Shown here: positions 31,753-44,240 of the stretch, one piece after another
Layout: every line of letters begins with the position of its first letter
Position numbering within the stretch: the first letter of the stretch is position 1
Assembly (NCBI RefSeq): GCF_008831285.2
Contig: NC_045145.1
Location: 11,718,802 to 11,782,801, forward strand
Source: Nymphaea colorata
Lineage: Eukaryota > Streptophyta > Magnoliopsida > Nymphaeales > Nymphaeaceae
Reading direction: 5' to 3'
Length of the DNA stretch: 64,000 nucleotides
Position numbers and translations under genes: made by a program
Notes under the pieces: generated by a model
Told to the model about the DNA's origin: nothing
Databases searched by the model: none
Seen by the model: the letters and a program-made list of their open reading frames with translations, nothing else

Positions 31753-34700
31753 GATCGAGCTTGTCCAAAGATCACGATTCAGGGAAGTCAGATCTGATAT
31801 AACTCCCCTCAAGAGGTTTCCCCATCAGGACCTTCCCATTCAATGAGTACCTCGTGCCTTTGTCTACCATCTCGCAATGTGTACCTGTGTCTCAGAATCC
31901 GGTAGGGGGTCGGTAGCTGATTTGGGACCTACGTGATATGGCCTGAGAGTGATCCATGGTGTGGTTTCAGTCGGGTCACGTGAAACACCGGGTGCACCTG
32001 GGCTGTTGGAGGTAGAGTCAACCTGTATGCTGCCTTTCCAACTCACTGTAGTACTTGGTATGGACTGTATTACCTAAGAAGTAACTTGGAGTACGATTGA
32101 CCAAAAAGAGACTTCTGTTTGAATGGTAACCGTTTCAACCAAACCCAATCTCCCACGTTAAACTCTCTATCTTTTCTGCCCTTATCATAAACCTGTTTCA
32201 TGCGAGCTTTAGCCATGTTCAACTTGAGAGACTCTAAGATCTCTTCCCAGGTACGAAGAGTGCTATCAGCATCATCACCGGTACTAGAATGGAGGCTGGT
32301 ATTATAAGACCACTCAATCCAAGATATATGATGTTGCTAAGTGTTGGGTCGTTCCTCTGCATAGCATCTGAGATAAGTCTCTAATGTCCGGTTTACTATC
32401 TCGCTATGCCCATCTGTCTAAGGATGATGAGCAGTGCTGAAGGGAAGAGTGGTACCCAGCAATCTCATATACTCTTTGCCATAATGCCCCTAAAAATATC
32501 GAATTTCTGTCACTAACAATGGTGTTGGCCATTCCATGTAGCTTTCCCACATGATCATGATACTTGAAGGCAACTAGAGGTATAAAGTGTGCGTACTTGG
32601 TGAGGTGATCCACTACCACTATAACTGCTTCATTCCCTTTTGATTTAGGCATAGCCTCTATGAAGTCCATAGAGACATCCCTCCAAGGTCATGTAGGGAT
32701 TGGAAGGGGATTCAAGTGCCCTGGAGGCTTAATAGCCTCATACTTTTTACACTAATACACTTGGCACTCATGCACAAACCTCTTCATGTATGCTTTGAAG
32801 TCCTCCCACCAGAACTGGGGCTTCATCCGACAAATGGTCTTGCTCACTCCCTTGTGACCTAATGTCGCTGCTTCATGAAAATGTTTGATGAGCTCTACCC
32901 TCAAAGAAGATTGTTTGAGTATGACTACTTTACCCTTACGACACAACAATCTTCCACATATGAAATAGTTGGGAATGGATCCCTCGTTCTGCACTGGTGC
33001 CTTCAGCAGGCATGTGCTATCCTCAACATCCTGATCTTCTTCGATCCTATCCCATAAGTTGATACTCAAAACGGATAGTGTCATCATCATATGCTCACCC
33101 AAACGAGAGATGGAGTCTGCAGCTGTATTCTCTGGACCCTTCTTATACTCTATGATAAAATCATATCCCAACAACTTGGATAACCAACGTTTTTGGATAG
33201 GAGTAGTAATTCGTTGATTCACCATACATTGTAGACTGTTGTCGTCGGTCCTAACCCCAAACCTTCGTCCCAACAAGTAAAGACGCAATTTCTCCACTGC
33301 TAACACCATAGCCAAAAGTTCCTTCTCATAAGTAGAGAGGGGTTTCACTCGATTTGTTATGGCTTTGGACACGTAAGCAATCGGATGTCCCCCTTGCTCA
33401 ACACTGCCCCAACCCCAACATCACTGGCGTGGGTCTCAATAGTGAACTTCTGCTCGAAATCTGGTAATGTCAACACTGGCGCTGCCATAAGTGCCGCCTT
33501 AGGTCGAGTAAATGCCTCTTTCGACTTGTCCGTCCACTGGAATGGGCCTTTCTTCAACATGTGGGTCAAAGGTGCCGCTATTGACCCGTACCCACTAATG
33601 AATCGTAGGTAATAACCTGTAAGTCCCCAAAAGCCCCTTAGACCCTTTGGGTCTTTCGGTAAAGGCCACTGCTTGATCGCTACAAACTTTTCCAACTCAG
33701 CTTGTACTCCATTCTTGGAAAAAATATGTCCCAAGTACCCCCACTGAAGTCTGGCCAAAAGTACACTTAGACATCTTAGCGTATTGCTGGTTGTCCCTCA
33801 AGAACGTGAGAACTATGTCTAAGTGTTTTGCATGAAATTCAAGTGTTGGACTATATATAGTATGTCGTCAAAGTATACCAACACATAATCTCGCAAGTAA
33901 CTCCTGAAGAGGTCATTCATACACCTCTAAAAAGTAGTCAGTGCATTAGTTAATCCAAAGGGCATCACGAGGAACTCATAGTGTCCATCGTGAGTGCGAA
34001 AAGTCGTCTTTGAAACATCCTCTTCATGTACGCGTATTTGATGGTAACCTGCTCGTAAGTCCATCTTTGAAAAGTAAGAAGCCCCAGTCAGTTCATCTAA
34101 TAGCTCATCCATGACTGAAATAGGATGTTTATCCTTGACTATGACCTCATTGAGGGCACGATAGTCAATACAAAACCTCTACGTGCCATCCTTTTTCTTT
34201 ACTAACAAAACGGGTGATGAAAATGGACTACTACTCGGTCTGATAACTCCACTATCGAGCATCTCCTTCACTAACTTCTCAATCTCAGTTTTCTGACTAT
34301 AGGCATACCGATATGGCCTCACATTGACGGCCTTTGCCCCCTTTGTCATCCTATGATCATAGGATCGCCTAGGAGGAAAGCCTTTAGGCTCTGGGAACAC
34401 TTCTGAAAACTGATCAAGAACATGCTAAATGGACTCAGGTATCTCCTCAACACTTGGTGATGTTGGTGCTACATCTCTAACCATCAAGATCAACCAATAG
34501 GCTGGCTGCTGCCCAATGAGTGCCTTTAATGCCACTTTTGGCTCCACACTCGGCTTTATAGCCTCGAGGGTGACTTTCCCTCCACCCTCCTTAGGAAAGG
34601 TCATGGTCATGTTATTAAAGTCCCATGACCTCTTCCCTAAGGTCCTCATCCATTGGATCCCTAGTACCACATCTACACCTCCTATAGGGAGAATGTATAG

Positions 34701-34890
34701 ATCCACCTTGAAGGAGATCTGATGCATAACCAAGTCCACGTCCTTGCAAATCTCCTTGCATGTGAGCCTTGATCCGTTTCCAATCATTATGTTGAAGGAT
34801 GCCTATGCACTCATCTTTCCCTTAACTAGATGGGTTAGTTTAGAATTGATGAAGTTGTGGGTTGCTCCTGTATCAAGGGCCACCACCCTT
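31753..34890 (-). pseudogene. Ty3-gypsy pol remnant (protease, RT, RNase H, integrase)
   Basis: Protease: LDTGATHNFI near 34845-34875. [15 protein letters not shown] (34395), [17 protein letters not shown] (34180-34240), [20 protein letters not shown] (34040-34110), [11 protein letters not shown] (33945-33980) and VYFDDIL (33862-33882). RNase H: 33758-33080, with LSTYEKELLAMV. Integrase: the H-H-C-C zinc region (32750-32890), MDFIEAMPKS (32640-32670), VSDRNSIF (32495-32520) and TDGHSEIVNR (32380-32420, shifted frame). A C-terminal segment includes VHPVFHVTRLKPHHG near 31950-32000 and a chromodomain-like EVLIEWEG near 31840. Stops include TAG codons after KKKDGT and after HECQVY. Length and order fit a plant gypsy pol; the breaks make it inactive. 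Confidence 0.9.
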
Positions 34891-36450
34891 TAGTCATTGA
34901 TGTTGCCCACGACTTTCATAGCATTCGGTTTGTTATTGGTAAGTGCATGACATAACCCATCATTCTCATCAATGGTCTCTTCCTCAACCTTGGCTACCTC
35001 AGTGCCCTTGGTTTCTTCCTCTGTCTCCACTTCCTCGTGACCATCTACGACTTCATAAAGTTGGAACCTCTTGCATTTGTGACCCACCTGCCATTTTTCC
35101 TCACAATTGAAGCATAACCCCTTTTTGATGTGATCCTCTTTCTCTTGGCGTGAGATGTACTTGATGGGGATATTATTGTAGAAAGCCAGTTTGTTCTCCA
35201 CTTTTTTGATTGTTTGAGAGGTCTTCACAAAATTAGTCTTGGGTTTAGATGGAAAACCTGGTTTGAAAGACCGTTTAAGTGCTTCTTTCCTTCGAAGCTT
35301 CTCTTCGATCCTTCTTGGCATGGCGAAACACCTTCGCAACTTAGTTGGAGTATCTATGAGCATCTCGATCTGAATATACTTTTTCAGGCCTCCAATGAAA
35401 TGCCCAATCAAGGTTTCCTCAGCCCTATGAGAGGGTTTCAAATTTGCCTTGGTACTCTTGTACTGTGGATGCCTGTCGAAGATTTTTTAGTTCTATTTCA
35501 TAGTTGACGAATGAAGTGTCCCCAAATCGTAATAACAACTCCTTTTTGAATAGGTTCCAAGTGGCACCCCTATTCAATTCCTCTTACCAATGGTACCACT
35601 GCATAGCGTCCCCTTCTAAGTACATGATGGCTAATGTGATCCTTTGATGCTCGATGATACCCTGACACGTGAAGTATTGCTCAGCCTTGTAGATCCAATC
35701 TTGGGGTCTTTTCCCACTGAACTTGGGAAAGTCCAATTTAGGAATAGGGAGTTGAGGTTCATCATAGTTTCTCCCTCTTCTTCCTTGGTTTGGACCAGCA
35801 TGGTTTTGTCCTCCCCTTGGCTTGAACATCATGTCCATTTCCTGATCTAGATCCTCTTCTAGTCCTCCCAACGTCATGGAATGCATGGATCTTTGCTCAA
35901 CGTCCCGTCTTTGGCCCCCTTCATTTTGCCCCATGACATTGTTTTGCCTCTCTTGGTGTTGCCCCTCACGGTTTTGCCTCATCTCAAGGAAAGCTCTCCT
36001 AATATGCTCTGGTGTGGGTCTCATTGTTCCCCCTTGCTCTCTCCCCTACATGGATCATTCCCTCGGGTTGGGTTCCTCCATTGGTCAACTGAGGGTGGTC
36101 AATTTGGCATGGGTTAGGGGTTGAGTAGGCTGATTTTGGGGAATATGAGTATAGGCTCGTGGAGGTGGAACTACCCCTTGACCTTGTTGGCTAGCCCGCC
36201 TAGCATCGTCTATAAAGGCCTCACTCACCGCTCCTATGGGTACATTTCGTTGGTAGTAGGGAGAGGCATGTGAACGTGGATGGTCTTTTCTTTTCTCTAA
36301 GGTCCTGAGTCGGCCATCTAGCTGGGCTATGGATTGACTCATACCGACTAGTTGACTTAGGATTAAGTCTAATTTGGTGTTTGTTCCTAAGGATGTAGCA
36401 TGCTCAACTATACGGGTCTCTTCCATCACCACTTGATGTTCTTCCTCCAC
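34891..36450 (-). pseudogene. Ty3-gypsy gag remnant
   Basis: Three open segments in order: 36450-36085 (coiled-coil-like SIAQLDGRLRTLEKRKD), 36024-35584 (capsid region PIPKLDFPKFSGKRPQDWI and EGDAMQWYHW) and 35441-34890 (GHFIGGLKKYI, then a knuckle with CFNCEEKWQVGHKC). The knuckle keeps C-X2-C-X4..5-H-X4-C-like spacing with one extra residue. Frameshifts separate the segments. Confidence 0.85.
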
Positions 36451-36669
36451 CTCTCAATTAATAACTAAACAACTAAAATGCTGCTAAAAAGTGAACTAAA
36501 AATTGCTGAAAGTCTAAAAGCTGCTGAAATCTGCAAGAAAACTGTGTCCAAAAACTGCCACAAATCAGCCCGAATCTGCTCCAACATTGGCTGAAATCTG
36601 GCAAGTTGAAATCTACTCATCTCTGGTGGTCTTCAAGGAGAATTTCAGCACCAAAATTGTCCTCCAACC

Positions 36670-36681
36670 GCTCTGATACCA
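36670..36681 (-). other. Primer-binding site of the gypsy element
   Basis: The minus strand reads TGGTATCAGAGC, two bases from the end of the 5' LTR. Confidence 0.9.
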
Positions 36682-36683
36682 AC

Positions 36684-39600
36684 TGTTAGGATCAGAGCTG
36701 ATGCGGTAGAAAAAGCCCACACGCCTTAGCCAATCCAACTCCAAGGTCTAGGAGGTTGCTGCTGGCATATAGGGCTTAAATGTTATTTACATAAGATGGT
36801 TGCGGCCGAACAATCACCCCAGCTAAAAGTAGGTCAAGAGAGTACAAAAATGACTTCCCAAACCTGACTGAAACCTACTACAAATGGCTAAAATGAGGGC
36901 GAGACTTAATACAATCGTAGCGTACAAAAATTTCACTCATCACTCAACCATACATCACATGGCAAACCATCATGTCATGCAATCCCTATAAGTCCAAACC
37001 ACACACTTATCTTTTAGGTAGGCTCTACAACTCGGGAGTCGTGTCCTCAGCCCACGGCTTGGTTGCAATGTCCAAAGACGACTGAAAACAAAGTACTCCC
37101 AACCCACGCTTCTATAGGGTAGTTCGATTATACCTTCCAACGCCACACTTGGGGACTCCTCGTGCTCACCAAGGGAAGAACCCAACAACTTATCGTTGTC
37201 CCTCAGTATTCAGCTTCCTTCAACTTTAGACCGCAAGCTCGCCTTGATTAGAACAAGAAAACAAGAAGATTTAGAGAAGTGATCTAATCACCTGATCACC
37301 GTAGTACCCAAAGAGTTCAGTTTTGTGTCGATTGGGGGAAGCAATCGTTGATGTCACTCGACGGACACAATTCCTTCTCTCCTGGGCAGCAACTCACTCA
37401 CGGCTATGGTTGAAGCCTCACAATCTCTCGCTGGTTATCAAAGAGCAATGTGAAATCCAGCAAGTATCAAGGTTATGAAGTTAACAAGAATTCAACTTCG
37501 AGTAAGGGAAAGCCTTCACCATGAGACCATTTGAACCCCGATCTTTTGTAGAGAGCAGGGGAGGCAATCACCGGAATGCTGGTAATGCCTCGGTATTCCA
37601 GGTGGATGTCAGCTAGCCAATCTCCCTCGTAGTCGCGATCAAGGTGCCGGATGACACTCACAATATACACGCGATCACAATCCAAACAATAAGAAAAATG
37701 AAATTAGGGAATGTGATTGCACTTCACCAGAATCGCCAATTAATCTCTTGGAAGTGACGTTGAAAGAGGGCAGCAAGTGTGTGAAGCGTTGACACACGCA
37801 CATCTTCCATGCTCCGGCGAGGTATGTAATTTGGAATCCGGCGACGCTCCTTTGTCTTCGATTGGGGCTGGATCTCCTTCACATGACTGGCCTTAGCTTC
37901 CTCATGGGTTGGGGGTAATCCAATGAGTTTCCCCATGTGCTCAGCTGAAGTGTCCTCCAAAGATCTCGCCTAATTCCTTGCCTTTGATGGAGGTTGACTG
38001 GATGTCAATGCACCTGCCCCGAAAGATCACATTTCCTTATGTGTTGGTGATAAATTATGAAAGGAGATATGCCCAAGGATGACGAGCTGTCCTCCTCTCC
38101 ACATGGCGCCACCTCGAATGTCCACCTCACTCCTTCCTTGTTTGTTGATGTCCTGGTTCAATGCATCTTGAGGCGAGGATTTACTTTCCCAAAGATTTAG
38201 GAATGGATGGGGAATGTGACCCCTTGCCTTTTGCGCGTGGGGGACACGTGGCGCGCCTCCCTTGCCCCTTGCAGCACTTCCCAAAACCGTCGTGAATGGA
38301 TAACTCCTCCTTTTGGCGCCTTCCACCATGAGCTACCATCTGTCCTCCCACCTTCCTTGGCGGAATCCCTCCTCCTCATCTGTCGGTGTTGCTTTTGGAA
38401 AGAGCTAGAGTGCGCCAAGTTGCCAAAGCCCTTGACGGCTAGGGTTTCCTCGCTTGTAATGGCGCTAGGGTTAGCTCGAGTCTCTTTTGTCCAATATACC
38501 CTTAACAATAAACAATAAACTTAGAAAAATAAAATCACGCCAAGGGTAGATTAGGAACTAGTTACCCAATTGCACGACCTGGCCGTAATGGGCCGGATCC
38601 AATCGGAATATTGGCTGGCAACCTAATCTACACCATTGATTCCAGCTAGCTGACTATCAACGAACAGAAACATTCAGACGAGGGTTTGATGGTCAATCCT
38701 GGTCTGATCATAGTAAAAATTTAATATGATGTAGGAAATTTGATTACAAATCCAACAGTGTATGGTACGTCCTCGGATTCTCGGCAGATCATCGATAACA
38801 GCCGATGCAACAGGCGGTTCTGCGGCGGCGATTATAGGGTAGTGGCGGCAGAACTAGTCTCTGTTTTTCTATGGATTTGACTACCTTCCCAAACTCTGAT
38901 CGCCATCAAATTTTAGTATGTTTAGAAGACACCAAGAGCTTTCCAATAGTATGTTGTATGCCTTCCAACTCTTAGGGAATCGTCGGAATCAGTCTGCTGA
39001 TCAGGCATGTCTTCTACAGCCTCCTGCAGAATCCTGTGGCCCTTTATCTCTCACGTAATCTTTATCTTCTTTTTCGTCCTCTTGCTCGTTCCACGAACTA
39101 GCTTTAGATGGATCTAGGCTTCACAGCACGATCATGGGAACACCTCATCAAGTCGGGGATGAATAGAGAAAAGAATGAAATTTAGGCGACTGGTCAGGAC
39201 CAGCCGAATGCTTCCAATCTCTTCTTGATCATTCGGTGACAAGGTCTTCCTCTCCACTCGATACCGCCAGTCCTCACCTCGTTAGACGAGGGAATACCCC
39301 AAATGCAAGGCCTGGATCAGCGTTAATGTTGTAGATCGAGATGCATTGAAAATTCTACCACAAAGTACTGGAAGAGAGATACTTAGCTTCACGGTAAAAC
39401 CTCCATCGGATGTCGATGATGGGAAGGGTCGCCGGCCAGAACCACAGGTCGTCGTCTTCACCACCTCCCTATAGTCCAGCCGCCTCTCAATGCCTTCGTG
39501 TTCAACGTGAAAGCACGACTGCCTACCCAAGCTTTACCTGATTTGGGTTGCGTTGTTGATCTCCACCGTTAATGGCTACCGGCGGCCATTAACTTAGCAA

Positions 39601-40336
39601 AAATCTCAAATGATCTCACGGCAAGGGTGAGTGTTATTGTGTAGTACTCAAGTGAGCCACGCCCTAAGGACCAAGGTTCTTCACGCAAGGAAGAAAAAGA
39701 AACTCCAATTTTTCATTAAGCAAAAATGAATGAAATGTCTCGGTTTTGGCTTTTATACTTGGGCCAAACCGGTTTACACAAAGTCTCGAGCTGAGACACA
39801 AAACCAACCGAATCAAAGAACAAACCGGTACAAGAAGCAATACAAGTCCTTTAAAAACAAAGTCAAAACATAAATAAGTCAAAGTCTATGTTTGGGCCGA
39901 AGCCCAACTCGCCCAGGTTTCGCCATAGCTCCTCGATCTGGTGCGTGAAGTGGGCTCGAGCCCATCTCGCCTAAGTTGCCTTAGGCTGCAAATCGCTCCT
40001 CTCCATGCCGAGCCCACCGTCTTCATCTTCTAGGCAAGGGTTGCCTAGGTCTTCCTCTTGTCTCGAGCTCTCAACCTCCCTGAAGTTTACAACACGTCTT
40101 CCATTTCTATCAACCATGCTCTGCTCTCGAGTGTTAGCCTCACTTAGAAAATCAAGTCCCTTGATGTCCGCTGCCTTAGTCGATCCGCAACTGATAGCCT
40201 TCCTAAACAAATCCTCGCCTCCTGTAGCTGCTCCCTTGTCGCACCCTCGCAAGGAAAGATAGCCTTACTTAGATTTAAGGCACCTTCGGTGGAGGTCCCG
40301 GCACGGGATGACCGAGCTCTAAGTGGGCTCGTATCA
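36684..40336 (-). repeat. 5' LTR of the gypsy element (3.65 kb)
   Basis: 3653 bp, matching 28107-31737 along its length. Extra blocks relative to the 3' LTR lie at about 37408-37465 and 38007-38106. The 3' LTR has its own extra block near 28965-29035. Confidence 0.92.
39971..40252 (-). other. Open frame shared by both gypsy LTRs
   Basis: A frame of about 88 codons ending QPKAT is open here and in the 3' LTR (31371-31775). In the 3' LTR it is joined through the polypurine tract (EEGGVDTSP) to upstream pol sequence. This suggests the ancestral pol frame ended inside the LTR. No domain is recognised, and it may be only the pol tail. Confidence 0.5.
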
Positions 40337-41178
40337 TTGATCGACCATTCTCATGTGCCACGTGTGCTATGATATTGAATACAAAGGTCCTTCAAAGACT
40401 ACCAAATCCAAAGGACGCAATGTGTAATGGTAATCTTGTAAATGGGAACAGCCAACCAGCCCCTCGGCTATGATCTCACCCACTCGCCAAAAAACCGGAG
40501 CTTGTTATATAAGCTGCACTTGTATATGAATTCTCATGTGTTGTTTTAATAATGATAAAAAACACCAATGATTAATACAAAAAAAACTTTTCGTAGGGAC
40601 AAAAAAACCACAAAAAAAAAAAAGATTTGATTAAGGTAAAACTTGTCAGTCTATATATACATATCGTTATGATCAATATACCACTCTAAAAAATAAAAAA
40701 GTGTCTTCGCTTTTTGTCATGCTCATAGTATTATCTTATTATCTTATAAATATTTTATTATATCATAAACATCATTTCATACTTATATTTAGCATTATCT
40801 CATACATTTGTCTGTTATTTCATTATCTCATAAATGTTTTGTTATCTCAGATACATTATATCATGTTATGTTTAGCATTATCTCATACATCCGTCATTAT
40901 CTCACACGTATTTGTTATCTCATACATATTTGTTATCTCATATATTTTTATTATCTCATACTTATTTGTTATCTCATACACTTGTTATTTCATGCATATG
41001 CATATGCAATATTTGGGCATGAAAATAAACATATATATTGATAGTAGGGTCCACATCCGGTGTACACTCATTATATAAACGAGGGCGGCATACAGAACTT
41101 AGTCTCCCAAAAAAAATCATTGATACGAATGACTATTATCTCGCATCTTAATCCATATTTGTATAATTGCAATTAAAA

Positions 41179-41215
<37 letters not shown>

Positions 41216-42760
41216 TACACACACAAACACACACATGTTACTAAGCCTCCCACTTGTCAGGGGCTGAGGTCATGCCCTTGACAAAAGTTCAATTAATTGA
41301 GTCAAGAGCATAGGCAGTTTATCTAACCTTATTTTATATGGGCGTGATGTTTATCATCTCAATAGAAAACTACCATATCAGCCTGTTTATCTCCAAAAGC
41401 ATTTGGGCTTTTAGTAATGGTGCATTTGGAAAGTTTCCATGCCTTTTAAATTCATAGATACAGTTAAATTCTTCATTAATTTGTAGTAAAAAATTAGAAA
41501 ATACATTGCAAAAATTTATAACCTGACCCGGTCGAGTCACCGAGTCAACTCGCTAACTAGTGACTCGGCCATTTGCCAATTTGAGTCTGATTCTCAAATT
41601 TGCCAACTACGAGAAACATCATTGCACACCTAGTTGTTGTGTCATGAGAGAGGTTTGCTGATCAAATTTACAACCGAGGGCATGGTGGAGACCGATGGAG
41701 AGATACCAATGCAAAGGTGCAGACCTCTGTTACATTGAACCATGCATAAAAATGAAGGTGTAGTTAGACATACTCCATAAACAGTGGGAGAGGGATGACA
41801 ATCAAATGCCACAACCATCCTCTTTGCTATTGATTAAGATATGACGGTGTCATCATCTGATATCAACAAGTGAAAACGAACCCTATCAACAACATATAGA
41901 TATAGAATATGAAATTGTAAGACTACGTCAATTGCATGACCACCTCCATCATAAGATTGATCAGTTGATAGTTGAAGTATACCACATCAATCTCTTATTG
42001 CACCACCTCCTTCACTGTTGAAGATTAAAAACTTTGAACAAATTTTCATGTTTGCTTGTGCATTAAAGACTGCTCATATTCAAATATGCAAATTTGTATG
42101 TGCATTTAAAACTTTTAACATTCATAATTTCATTGAAGACTGCTCACATTTACCACTTTTACTCATTTCTCTCAGGTATTTGTGAAGTGCCTTGTGCAAC
42201 TCCCTCTGAATTATAGACATCATTTTTTATGAAGTCCACGGTTGGCCTAGAAAATGAACTCCATGTACTTGTAGATGAATACTTCACAATCCCATGAATT
42301 GTTTTTCTTGTCATTTGAAATGCATGAACATATCTAATATCCAAAAAGTTGTGCTTCAAATTTGTAGGGAAAAAAATTATACATCATATGAATATTTTTC
42401 AACCCATCATCTGCCTACCTCAACGAGTTGTAGAGTGTGAATATACTTTTATCTAAGTCTAGAACATACAAGACCTAATGTTGTGGCTTCATCTACAACG
42501 TTGGAAACAAAATATTCATCGCACAAATATATATCATATTGACAAATATATTTATATTTTGAAGCAATATAATGGATGAGAGTATTTACCATAGGTAGAT
42601 GGTTGTTTGATTGGGGTATTAGGAAATGAGCGAGGTTGAACACCATACTGTATAACCCTTAGGTGGTGACTATAAATGAGTAATGAAAATAGGTAGAAAA
42701 TAAGATATCGGTGCCAAAAGTATATTACCATCCCATCCCACAAGTGTACTACTGTCTCTA
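40337..42760. other. Flank of the gypsy element, no gene recognised
   Basis: Before the gypsy insertion this sequence adjoined the transporter 5' region. On the minus strand it has a G-box CACGTG (40359-40364) and a TATA-like CTTATATAAC near 40505-40515. Beyond are an A-rich stretch, the minisatellite at 40725-40995 and CT/CA runs (41180-41214). No coding motif was seen. Confidence 0.6.
40725..40995. repeat. TTATCTCATACATTTG minisatellite
   Basis: About a dozen imperfect units of roughly 18-20 nt with the core TTATCTCATA. A longer block, TTTAGCATTATCTCATACAT, recurs at about 82-bp spacing, which hints at a higher-order unit. Confidence 0.85.
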
Positions 42761-42769
42761 ATGGGATCA

Positions 42770-44240
42770 ACATTAAATTATGACTAGAGACAATGCTCCC
42801 ATACATGACTCCCCTTCGAGTTCGACTAAGTTGCACATGCACGTCAGGCTCATCTGAAAAAAATTAAATTAACTAGGACCGATGAAGTTGGCTGGTAGTC
42901 ACTTCACATTAACCTCTTCGTCGGTGATAGTCGATAGTTGCTGTGAAAGAAATTGCACTTGCATATGAAAAGATTGAGAGAAATGTAGGTGAAAATTGCT
43001 CCATTTCTATAATTTTTGACACATCACTTATTAGACACATCACACCACTAGGAGCTTAATTAGTCTTATTGCTATAGTTTCTGTTGAACTAGGTCTTGTT
43101 AGAACCTTGAATTTACATGATAAGTACAAGTTAGGTCTTTAATCAGTAGGTATCTCTAATAAAGTTTGATTGGGACTAGAGGAAATTATGCCACTGGTAA
43201 CCCCTTATTGACTAGGTTGCACATGAGGCTTTTTTGAAAACACTCAAATGAAATAGGATCAATGAAGTTAGAGAAGTTTTATGTTCACATTCATTATATC
43301 ACCAGTGATAGGCCACAACCGCATTGCGTGAGTGTGTTGTTGCATGTGAAAAGTTGGGGGAATGTTGGTGAAAATAGTCTTATTAATGATTTATGTTTTG
43401 AACTGTTAAACTTTTGTGACTTCACATGCTGCATCTAGGAGCTTAATTTGCCTTACTCCTCTAGTTTATGTTGGATTGGGTCTTGTTAGTGCCTTGAATT
43501 TACATTACATTTGCAAGTATTGCCTTTAGATAACTTATGAAAATAGGTATTCCAACTCAAGTTAGATTAGATGCATGGACCATAGTACGTGGGTGTACTA
43601 TTACCGGCAAAAAAAAGGGGGAAATGACAATGAGGGTATTCCAACTCAAGTTTGATTAGACGCATGGACCAAGGTATGTGGCTGTACTATTCTCGGCAAA
43701 AAAGAAGGGGAAATGACAATTAAAGTGGTCTTATTCTTTGATTTATATTTTAATCACTTGTTAGACAGGTATGTCTTCACATAATGCATCACTAGGAACT
43801 TAATTGACCTTATTCTTGCAATCTCTTTTGGATTGGACTTTGTTTCTACCTTGAATATGCATCTCATATGCAGGTCTTGTTTTTATAGAACCCATGAAGT
43901 AGGTTTTCCAACTAAAGTTTGATTGATCCATGAAGGAATGCTACCACAAATAGCCCTCCATTGACTAAGCGACACATGTGGCTCATGTGAAAACATTCAA
44001 ATGAAATAAGATCGGTGAAAGTTGGCCAACTGTCACCTTCATATCCACTATCTCCCCAGGAATAGGCCATAACCATGGTGTGTAGGCCATAACCATGGTG
44101 TGTATATGCACTATTGCAAGCAAAAAGGTTGGGGAGAGGCAAGTGAAAGTGGCCTCACTTTATGATTTTTGTCTTGAACACTTGTTAGATTGGAGTGACT
44201 TCACTTGTTGCATGACTAGAAGCTTAGTTGGTCAACCTGA
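42770..44240. repeat. Degenerate array, period about 360-425 bp
   Basis: A block beginning AGGAGCTTAATT recurs at 43050, 43437, 43794 and 44218. TTGACTAAG.TTGCACATG, AAATAGGATC.ATGAAGTT and GATAGGCCA.AACC-type blocks lie in the same order between copies. One copy contains an internal duplication of about 87 bp (43549-43720), and another a 20-bp duplication (44063-44082, 44083-44102). Confidence 0.8.

Larger units (their letters stand above)
28107..40336 (-). mobile_element. Ty3-gypsy retrotransposon with 3.6-kb LTRs, old and inactive
   Basis: A 12.2-kb element with long TG...CA direct repeats (28107-31737 and 36684-40336), an initiator Met-tRNA primer site two bases inside the 5' LTR, a purine tract before the 3' LTR, and a gag-pol internal region of about 4.9 kb in gypsy order (RT and RNase H before integrase). 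Flanks are CTGAT (28102-28106) and TTGAT (40337-40341), a target-site duplication with one C/T difference. The LTRs differ by many substitutions and several indels of tens of bases, so the insertion is old. It sits just upstream of the sucrose transporter in the same orientation. A chromodomain-type tail suggests a chromovirus lineage. Confidence 0.93.

Noticed and set aside
40725-40995. CRISPR-like array
   Set aside because: Units are degenerate and contiguous with no unique spacers, and the DNA is clearly plant nuclear.
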